Source: Akebia trifoliata (taxonomy: Eukaryota > Streptophyta > Magnoliopsida > Ranunculales > Lardizabalaceae). From it: a stretch of DNA of 64,000 nt. Every line of letters begins with the position of its first letter. Within the stretch, counting starts at the first letter, position 1. The DNA lies in NCBI GenBank assembly GCA_017979445.1, contig CM030713.1:29431934-29495933 (forward strand), read 5' to 3'. Positions 48,437 to 64,000 of this stretch are shown piece by piece. The notes beneath the pieces are model-generated. The model saw nothing but the letters and a program-made list of their open reading frames with translations. It searched no databases and was not told the DNA's origin. The position numbers were made by a program, and so were the translations under genes.

Positions 48437-49457
48437 AGTGTTGTTCAAGTTCCACTTGGATGCATGGTTTTAAAACTCGGTTTCGGGTCTCGTATCGTCA
48501 TCCAGGTCCGATAGTGAGTCGTCTCGGACGAGTTTTCTGATACGTTTGAGACGTCTCGTGAGACAAATAAAAAAATTGAACGTGAGTCATAAATCTCGGT
48601 AAAAAAAGTGACTTTGTGGTTGGTCTCGTTCATCTTCGATATCGAGTTAACTCGGGTGATAGGTCTCAGTCTCGGACAAGTTTTAAAACCATGCTTGGAT
48701 GATCTAGGAAAACCCTAAATCAAGTAATTATGAGATTAAATTAAGAGTGCATTTCGTTCAAATTGTAGATTCTGATTATGGATTGTCAAAATTAGATAAT
48801 TTAGTGAATAAAATTATCTAATTACACTTCTTGAGATTGAAAATGTTAGTAAAAATACATGTCATAGAGATTGAAGATAATGGAATTTTGAGAGAAAAGA
48901 TTTTTGAAAAAAGTTGAAAAAGATGACATTTAAGTCATTCTCTACTAGTTTTCATGTGAATTGTATGTTAAGATTAAGATTACCAAAAAATTTATGATGA
49001 TTTTATATTTTTATTTTAAAAATTATTTATTATTAATTATAATTATAAATAATTATATATTAATATTAATTATTATTATAATTGTTGCTTTTGTTATTAT
49101 TGCTGATACTATTGTTATTAATTATAATTATTATTAGTTATTAATTATATCATAATCTTATTAATATAATTATTGTTAAAATAATAATAATTTTATTATT
49201 ATTATTTTAGCTAGAAGTATTTTAAGATCGTCATAAATACATAGTATGTGAACTTGAGAATTGTTTCTGATTCTCCATGATTTTAACTCCTGTTTATATA
49301 TAAAAAATCCGATCAATAATCTAAACCAAATAATGCATCAAATTCTAGAATATTAGCATTTTGAAAATCTTAAAAAAGAAGGTACATTAGCATTAATGTG
49401 AAAATGACTTGCTTTAAGGTTTTCACAGATCATCCAAGTGGAACTTGAACAACAATT
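48437..49457. repeat. Larger inverted-repeat element hosting the 231-bp MITE
   Basis: TTGTTCAAGTTCCACTTGGA at 48441-48460 recurs inverted as TCCAAGTGGAACTTGAACAA at 49433-49452. With the MITE and one copy of its duplication removed, the arm extends through GATGATC on both sides. The inside from 48990 to 49210 is almost pure A/T (TTATTATTA-type). Confidence 0.6.
48463..48693. mobile_element. hAT-type MITE, 231 bp
   Basis: The ends CATGGTTTTAAAAC and GTTTTAAAACCATG are perfect inverted repeats. Flanks CTTGGATG (48455-48462 and 48694-48701) are an exact 8-bp duplication. Inside are many TCTCGG/TCGTCTCGG motifs and no coding frame. It is inserted in one arm of a larger inverted repeat (48437-49457). 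Confidence 0.85.
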
Positions 49458-50046
49458 AGGGGGCATTTAATTCGGATTTTAGAATTTGATTTTGATTTTG
49501 GCTCATACTCAGATTACAAATCAGTATTAAATTCTTATAAATAAAAAAAAAAATACACAATTTGATGTAGGATGGTGCTTGCTCAATAAACATTATTAGA
49601 CAAACAAACAAAAAATATTTTAAGGAAATTTTTTCTAATCTTTCATTCAAAATAGCTAAGAATACCATATTCTACCAAATACCAGCCCACCTGATTTGTG
49701 GCTGGCTTACCGGCCAATGAACCTTTTATTAAGTGCACCTTTTTGTTTCATAAATATAAGGATAATCTCCGGCCATGATGTCGATTACCTTCAATGGATC
49801 CTACCCCCACACCATCAAACCAGAAGGGTGCCCACTCACAACAATACTAATGAAACAAAGGATAATCACTAGAAAACACAACTGAGATTAATGAGTTGCA
49901 AAGAAGATTGTTTAGTTACTCTTGGCATCCCAAAGCCAAAAAAGACAAAAAATAAAATTAAAGTTCAAAGGCGGCATAATTGATTCTCATTCTACACTGC
50001 ATAATTTAACCAATGAAAAAAGTTCCAGACACGGCTGAAGTGTGTC
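49458..50046. other. Spacer downstream of eL36
   Basis: The right-hand end (about 49.8-50.04 kb) should hold the 3'UTR of the minus-strand eL36 gene. No other gene or element was seen. Confidence 0.4.
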
Positions 50047-51195
50047 TCACTTCTTTTTCTCTCCAACTCCAGCAGACCTGCATTAAAAACATCCCCACAA
50101 CAGATCGTAAGAACATGCGAGTGCAGACAAACAATGCCCCAAAACCTAACTCACAAGAGACCATTTTATTTTTATTTTTTTGATTAGTCAATACTAAAGA
50201 TGTTTGGAGATCCACATTGTCTAGGGGAATCTCTAAGCTAACATCCAATATGTTGAGAGAGAGGTGAACCAGATTTAATTACCCATCATGTTATCTATGA
50301 AAAAATAACGGAGATAAGATTTAAGTATGGTTGTCAATCACCTCATCTTGCGGAGAACGTTGGACATCTCCTCTCTCTTCTTCTTTGCCCTCTTGTGAGT
50401 TCCTAGCTTTCTCTTTGCCACTTTCAATGCACGTTTGTCTTTCCCAACCTTGAGAAGTTCAGTGATCCTCTTCTCATAAGGTGCAAAACCAGCAACTTCC
50501 CTAATGAGGTTCCTCACGAAGTGGACTCTCTTACTGGTTTTCTGAACAAAAACATACCAGCATTTCAATTGATGCAATATAATTTAGAAACCGAAATAAA
50601 CTTATTAGAAATCTTTTTGTGATTGGAGTAACTGATCTAAGTTACCATAACATCTTCACAACCCATTTAACTTTAGCAGCCAATCACAATCAAAGTAGCT
50701 TAAAAAAACTGATTCAATTAAGGCATCAAAACAATTATGGTAGCAGATGACGCTGATGCATGACAGCACCTATAGGACATAAAGTGGCAAACTGGCACAT
50801 ATCTTGTTTTAACTTCCCCACTCCAATTCATTAGATAAGAGTAAAAGATAACTAAAACTGAGGCACCATATGTTGATGAGTTATTAATACTTTTTTTTTT
50901 TTTTATATTGATAAAAGAAAACTTTACTAAAAGAAATCAAGAAAGGAGGCCGAGATAGCAGCCCAATACAATACAGTCCAAACCAGACCACCAATCCTAT
51001 CGATACTTGATAGTGTTACATAGGTAACAAAATAATTTAAACAGTTTATAGGAGGAATATGAGAACTTAAGAAAGTGAGAATTAAAAACTTACTCCTTTT
51101 CTAGCTGATGGACGTGGGGCCAATTCCTTTTTGGTTACAATGTGGCCTTTATTCAATCCCACAAAGAGGCCAGAATTAGGCTGTGGTGGAGCCAT
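50047..51195 (-). CDS. RPL36: Cytosolic 60S ribosomal protein eL36
   Basis: Large-subunit ribosomal protein, nuclear-encoded. The three coding exons 51195-51094, 50541-50342 and 50077-50047 join in phase to 110 aa, the usual plant length. The protein begins [20 protein letters not shown], passes [20 protein letters not shown] and [18 protein letters not shown], and ends SAGVGEKKK. It is strongly basic, as expected for rRNA binding, and has no missing segment. A 5'UTR intron (51205-53082, acceptor AGCAG|CGAC, donor GAAG|GTAAATTT) separates the ATG exon from the leader. A truncated LINE sits in that intron without touching the splice sites seen. Confidence 0.96.
50890..51010 (-). mobile_element. 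Possible 3' end of a LINE-type retroelement
   Basis: A run of 14 T (50891-50904) is followed by AAAGGAGGCCGAGATAGC-like sequence. On the minus strand this is GGCCTCC, a TTTTCTTTT-rich stretch, then poly(A), the same arrangement as the 3' end of the LINE at 51548-51963. No duplication was found. Confidence 0.4.
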
Positions 51196-51547
51196 TGCTT
51201 GTCGCTGCTATTTCAAATGCAGTATTGGTTAGTCCACTCCAAAAATTATGTCAGATGAATCTATAGCAAATCAGAACAAATCAGAAACACTACAATTTCC
51301 TTTTTTTCAAATTTCAAATGATATAGATTTATCCTAACATTCCCTTAAGAGCCTAAACAAAACCCAAAATAATCTAGGAGATTATCATCAGTATTTTTTA
51401 TTATTTTTTTTTTACTTTTTGATTCCTTTTGCGTAAGTTATTTTATATGTTTAGAGGGTGAGTAGATTTTGCTGTCTTTTTTTCTTTGAAGGCTCTCTCA
51501 CCATCCCCTTTTCCATAGAAGAAGAAGAAGTCATAAAGAGGCTAATT

Positions 51548-51963
51548 TTTTTTTTTGAGAAGTATAATATATTGAAAAAAGGCAATAAAAATACAAGGAG
51601 GCCGAGAGAGCCTCTCGAAGAGTAGCCAAAAAAAAGGAAAACTACAACATTAATAATTACATAAGGAGTGCCATCTAAAAACAAAGCCCTCAAAAGTAGT
51701 CCCTGCAAACTCTATACTCTGTCTCGACCACAGGTATAAAAAACCCAAGATCTCCAAGAAGCTAGCATGAAAGCTGTTAATCATGTTATTGAACACTCTG
51801 TTATTACGCTCAATCCAAACCCCCCAAGCGATAGCTGAGGGGAGCAAAGCACACAAGATCCGTTTTCTGGTGTCGAAAGCATTACTGATCCATTCTACTA
51901 ACAACGAGGAGAAATTACGGGGAAGGACCCAATTAATATTGAAGAGACCAAAGAAAGTAGACC
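51548..51963 (-). mobile_element. 5'-truncated LINE with 13-bp target duplication
   Basis: On the minus strand an open stretch of about 100 residues runs NINWVLPRNFSS, DTRKRILCALLPSAIAWGVW, IERNNRVFNN and further, typical of the C-terminal zinc-finger region after plant LINE reverse transcriptases. A 3' tail and a poly(A) tract (poly-T at 51546-51556 on plus) follow. Flanks AAAGAGGCTAATT at 51535-51547 and 51964-51976 are an exact 13-bp duplication. The copy lacks the nuclease and polymerase parts, so it cannot move. It lies in the eL36 5'UTR intron. Confidence 0.85.
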
Positions 51964-53082
51964 AAAGAGGCTAATTGCAAAGAACCAATGAAAATACTTG
52001 AACATACATGATAGGGAATTATAAATATCCCTAAATTGTCCGCATAACGAGTCATGAAGAGATCATATACCATAAGTAACACAAATGGCATATCTAGTAG
52101 TAAATAAAGAGTTGGAACAAAGAAGATAATTATAGTCCTTGGTGGGACCTATGCTAGTCAAAGACACAGAATGAAAGATCCAATGTAAAAAACAGAAAAA
52201 CTTGCCAAGTTCCTTCAACAAAGGTATTGAGGGGAAAGAAATTAGATACCCTAAACAAAGCCCACTCCAAGGAAAACCTGTTTAACCCATAAACTGGAGA
52301 GAAATCCCCTCCTAATAGAAGAAAAGTATCAATTTCCTTCAACGAAGGTATTGAGAAGAAAGAAACTAGTTACCCCCAACAAAACCCACTCCAAGAAAAA
52401 CCCATAAAATGAAGAGAATCCCCTCTCAATGGAAGAAGAGTAAGACAAATATACAACTAAGTATCCATATTTTTAAAATGATTTTGAGTATATTTCTACC
52501 ATTTCTTCCTTGTAAACTCCAATAATCTTTTTTTTAATATAATTTCACATCCTTAGGTCATGGTAAAATGACAATTATTATTATTATTGAGAGGCAATTT
52601 TTTTTTTTCTGATACAAAACATGAACTTCATGAGTAATTCTTCTAGTTCACATATCAATGATATTTCAAAATGAAAATTATTAGCAACACAACTGAGTAC
52701 AAAACTATAAAAAAAATATTCTCAATTTAATCAAGAATGAAAGAGATCTGGTCTTTGAAGACGATTCAAACCCTAAATGGAGACAAGAAATACCAAGTCA
52801 AATCCATAGGCACTACATAAGAAATAACCTTGTAAAGAAATACGAACAATCATAGAAGATCAAGCTACTTATGTGTACATTGTTCAATATACGAGAATCC
52901 AAAACCCTAATTTCCTCTAGAAACAATAGGAGCAGAAGAAAATAAAAACTAATGAAACCAGAACCATATTTGATCGGTTAAATCGAAATAAAAAAACTAG
53001 GTTTACTATTAAATGAAAACTAAAATCAGTTTTCGAATCGAAATGAAAATGATTTCGGAGAGATTTCAAGAGAGAAATTTAC

Positions 53083-53154
53083 CTTCGAAGAAAAACTGAA
53101 GAAGAAGCGAAGTGCAGAAGAAAACTAGGGTTTTCTGTTTGATCTTAATTTATA
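53083..53154 (-). promoter_or_regulatory. eL36 leader exon, telo box and TATA box
   Basis: On the minus strand TATAAATT (53154-53147) is followed by the telo box AAAACCCTAG (53134-53125), a common element of plant ribosomal-protein promoters. A CT-rich leader ends at the donor GAAG|GTAAATTT (53083/53082). The position fits a leader exon of 30-45 nt. Confidence 0.65.
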
Positions 53155-53234
53155 GCAGACAGAAATGCGGGACTTTTCTGGAATATTCGTAAAGATTAGG
53201 GGTAATTTTGTACATTTGATTTAACCATGGTTCG

Positions 53235-53395
53235 CATAATCATATTCCTTGTTTCATGGGCGCCTATCACATAATCATAATTCATTTGTCTCGGGATACG
53301 TATCATCAGATTAAATCTTGTGTATCCCAAGGCAAATGATCTACGGTTCTGTGATGGGGACATACATTAGAGGGGGCATCATATTATCACGACTT
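53235..53395. mobile_element. Fold-back element with hairpin core
   Basis: Left CATGGGCGCCTATCACATAA and CATTTGTCTCGGGATAC are mirrored at the right by GTGTATCCCAAGGCAAATG and GTGATGGGGACATAC. The middle is short. Confidence 0.65.
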
Positions 53396-53421
53396 ATTCA
53401 CAAATGAGACAAATCATTTAA

Positions 53422-53634
53422 GAGTCGTGATTTTCAGACACCCCTCTCACACATGCCCTCCAAACGTGGCATGGCATAGAATCATAGATTTTTTCCATCG
53501 GGATACACAATTGTGCATCCTCATAAATATGTGTAGCTGTGTAATCCAAAGGAAAAGAATCTATTGTTCTAACACATGTCATATTAGGAGGCGTATGGCG
53601 GTATGAGAGGGGTGTTAGAAAATCATTATTCATC
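53422..53634. mobile_element. Fold-back element with hairpin core
   Basis: Left GATTTTCAGACACCCCTCTC is mirrored at the right by GAGAGGGGTGTTAGAAAATC. The inner ACATGCCCTCC pairs with GGAGGCGTATGG, and the core halves are CATAGATTTTTTCCATCGGG and CCAAAGGAAAAGAATCTATT. Confidence 0.72.
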
Positions 53635-53949
53635 ATTTAAATTGATTTACAGGTAAATTGGTTTTTTTTTTTTTCTAATGTTGGGTGATCTCGTATATGA
53701 TCAATCATAAAATCTTATTTTTTGGATAGATTATAAACATTTAAATAATTAAAAGTTGAGTATTTTTTTTTGTAAAAAGACAATGAACACCGTTGACTTC
53801 GCATTGGATGAGTCGTCTCAGATATTGAACGAGTTAATATGGTAGACGATTCACATTCTCTATCTCATAATGTTGCCTCTGAGAGTGGATAACTCGTCCC
53901 AGTCATCTCTGTCTCTCAACAGTTTTAGAGGGAAAAACGTACATCTCAA

Positions 53950-54155
53950 CCTGAGGGGGTGGCCCAATGGCAATTTTGAATCCTATAAAGGATATTTCCT
54001 CGAAACCATCCGCAAAGGTGTTCCCTCACTTACTTGGTGCGTGTGATGTGCAGGCGTTGCGTGTGCCCTGGGGAGGGTCCCATATGCCTTGGTTCCGGCC
54101 CTGTCTCATCTAGTCTCCCTAATCGGACATAAGTCCGGACACCCCGATATTAAAA
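53950..54155 (+). mobile_element. tRNA-derived SINE candidate, family 1 copy B
   Basis: It has A box TGGCCCAATGG, a decayed B box region (CCTCGAAACC), and the body motifs CACTTACTTGGT, GTCCCATATGCCTTGGTTCC and CGGACATAAGTCCGGACACC, in the same order as copy A at 18562-18805 read on its minus strand. It ends in an A-rich stretch. Confidence 0.6.
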
Positions 54156-54442
54156 AAGTACAAGAAAAAAACACCTACAAATCTGCTTATCTTTAGCAAA
54201 TCCATCTTCATTGGGGCCAAAATTATGTGATTAATTAATTAGCCTTGCCCTTATCTTTATTTGTTCTTTATCCAATCTAGTACTAGACACACTTGATCGA
54301 GATTGAATAAGGTTTCATAGTAACCAAATTCGGATTCGGCAAGATCAATTTGGCTTCAAATAAATCTGAATCTTGAGGTTGAAGGAGCTATTTAATCTAT
54401 CAAGAAAACATGTTAGGGTCAGAATCAATCCAATAACACCAT

Positions 54443-54690
54443 TGGACACATTACATCTAATTTGGAGAACAAATTCATTGACAGCCTAGAAAGAACCCAC
54501 CTTTGATGCACTGTGTGCACACACGCTCGCATGCGTGTGAGGGTGTGGTTGTGTGCGCGCATGTGTGTGTTGGACTCATTACACCTTAGTCGGATAACAA
54601 ATTCATTGACAGCCTAGAGAGAACCCACTTTTGATGCACTTTGTGTTTGTTTGTGTGCACGTGCATGCTTGTGTTGGAATGATAAGATAT
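54443..54690 (+). repeat. Tandem duplication of about 128 bp with TG/CA-rich segment
   Basis: ACAAATTCATTGACAGCCTA at about 54469 recurs at about 54598, both followed by GA(A/G)AGAACCCAC and TTTGATGCACT and then TG/CG alternating sequence (TGTGTGCGCGCATGTGTGTG in the first copy). The two units are about 90% alike outside the alternating part. Confidence 0.7.
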
Positions 54691-54893
54691 TTGATCAAAT
54701 TAACACAACAAAGAAAAGAGAAGCCATGCCATGCAAAAGCTTGGGACATTAAATACCTAATTTTCTTATGAGATTTCATTTACAAGGGGAAGTGTCCCAA
54801 CGTCTATACCTGCAATATTTTTCTCTAAGACTGAAGAAAAGTATAAAGCACAATCTTGTTGGGGGGGCGAAATAGTGTGACCCTCTATTCCTC

Positions 54894-63003
<8,110 letters not shown>

Positions 63004-63076
63004 CTGGAGCATTTGAACAGAGAAAACTCCCATTTTGAGATTCGTAAGAAAATTGAGATCACAGAGTTCTCAACAT

Positions 63077-63108
<32 letters not shown>

Positions 63109-64000
63109 TCCGTGATAGCTCACGGGGGTTGTCGGGATCCTGAGTGGCTCCAATCCATTGTACGAGAACAGAACCGAACCGATAGTTAGACCGGGTCCGT
63201 CCATGTTTTAGTAATAAAATCGACTTGCTTATTGACCATCGGTTATTTATTTATTTTTTGCTAAATTTAAGCTAATAATAAAGTATTTAATGCTATCACT
63301 TTGTGGAAATAAATAAAGGAAATTTTATGCACATTTTATTTTTTCAATAAATGTAAATCGGCCCAAACAACTGAACCAGGTCCAATTGCGGCCAGACCAA
63401 GTTAGCAATTTTTTTTTTTGGAACCGAACCAACGGTTCGATTTAAGATATTGTTCCAATTTCAACAGTGATAGTTTCTGGTGGGTCCAAATCTCTCTACA
63501 AATAAGCGACAAAAGCTTTTAACAGTAAAACTGATAAAAGGAGAGATTTACCGGGACATATCTAACATGTGACATAATATAATGTAACAATTTATGCAGG
63601 AAACTTACCTTACTTAGTAATGAAAGTGTTTTTCTTTTTTTAAAGAAACTTAAGTGTGCCACCCACATTTTTTATAAAAATGTAAATATCTATAATACCT
63701 TTAGTATAAGAGACGTGATTTAAAGAACTCATAATTTAATAATTTAAAATTATGTGGACCCTATTCAAAAGGTTTGTTGTGTAACAAAATTGAAAAAATA
63801 AGGGAGTTTCTGAAATATAGATGCAATAGATAGGTCTAACTGATAAATCTCTCTTGATAAAGGGTAAGCCCGAGTCTGAAATATGGTACAACGTCATCCC
63901 TAGATCCAACCTATTGGATGATCCTAAAGATTTGTGTGAATCATTTACCTTGGGATACACAAGAAAAATATTTATACTTATTTGTACCTCGAGGCAAATG
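63004..64000. other. Upstream of the first visible beta-amylase exon: probable intron 1
   Basis: A (GA)n microsatellite lies at 63079-63108, GGTTCGGTT-type repeat fragments at 63165-63440, and hairpin-core motifs (CTTGGGATACACAAG, CCTCGAGGCAAATG) at 63948-64000 running off the edge. No BZR1-domain coding sequence was found on either strand. Confidence 0.45.

Larger units (their letters stand above)
53155..54893. other. Spacer between eL36 promoter and beta-amylase 3' end
   Basis: No gene was supported. It holds two fold-back elements (53235-53395 and 53422-53634), a SINE copy (53950-54155) and a tandem duplication with TG-rich ends (54443-54690). Confidence 0.55.

Noticed and set aside
50600..51090. 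Possible box C/D snoRNA in eL36 intron 1 (GTTGATGAG and CTGA-like motifs)
   Set aside because: Ribosomal-protein introns often host snoRNAs, but I found no pair of C and D boxes with a terminal stem.

Overview
This is nuclear DNA from a flowering plant, almost certainly a eudicot. It is AT-rich, its genes are split by many introns with plant-type GT/AG borders, it has a plant tRNA-Val, and every protein it encodes belongs to a plant family. No bacterial, organellar or viral gene block is present. The species cannot be fixed from the sequence.

Layout. (1) 1-296, minus: the N-terminal part of an F-box/kelch protein (SKIP4-like), cut by the window edge. (2) 2658-2731, minus: tRNA-Val(CAC). (3) 3502-15619, minus: a 20-exon kinesin-14 with an N-terminal calponin-homology domain, about 1119 aa once a one-base frameshift in exon 5 is allowed for; one intron is a U12-type AT-AC intron. 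(4) 16.6-21.4 kb: repeat-filled spacer. (5) 21431-32116, minus: a 17-exon peroxisomal acyl-CoA thioesterase (430 aa, ends SKL) with three GC-AG introns. (6) 32.2-38.2 kb: spacer made largely of fold-back elements and other repeats. (7) 38212-48046, plus: a 10-exon plastid-type protein with a transit-peptide-like N-terminus, one membrane helix, SLH-like repeats and a coiled coil (979 aa). (8) 50047-51195, minus: ribosomal protein eL36 (110 aa) with a 5'UTR intron and a telo-box promoter at about 53.1 kb. (9) 54894-63003, minus: a beta-amylase of the BAM7/BZR1-BAM type; the DNA-binding first exon is not in the window and probably lies beyond 64000.

The genes are unrelated housekeeping or regulatory genes and do not form a cluster. 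What stands out is gene structure (an AT-AC intron, three GC-AG introns in one gene, a single-base frameshift) and a dense population of small non-autonomous mobile elements, many with recognisable ends and target-site duplications: two miniature LTR elements (TRIMs) with 69-bp internal regions, one of them a three-LTR tandem; hAT-type MITEs, two of them copies of one family in introns of two different genes; a Helitron; a truncated LINE with a 13-bp duplication; three kinds of tRNA-derived SINE; a Mutator-like element; and a loose superfamily of fold-back elements that share one short hairpin core although their arms differ.
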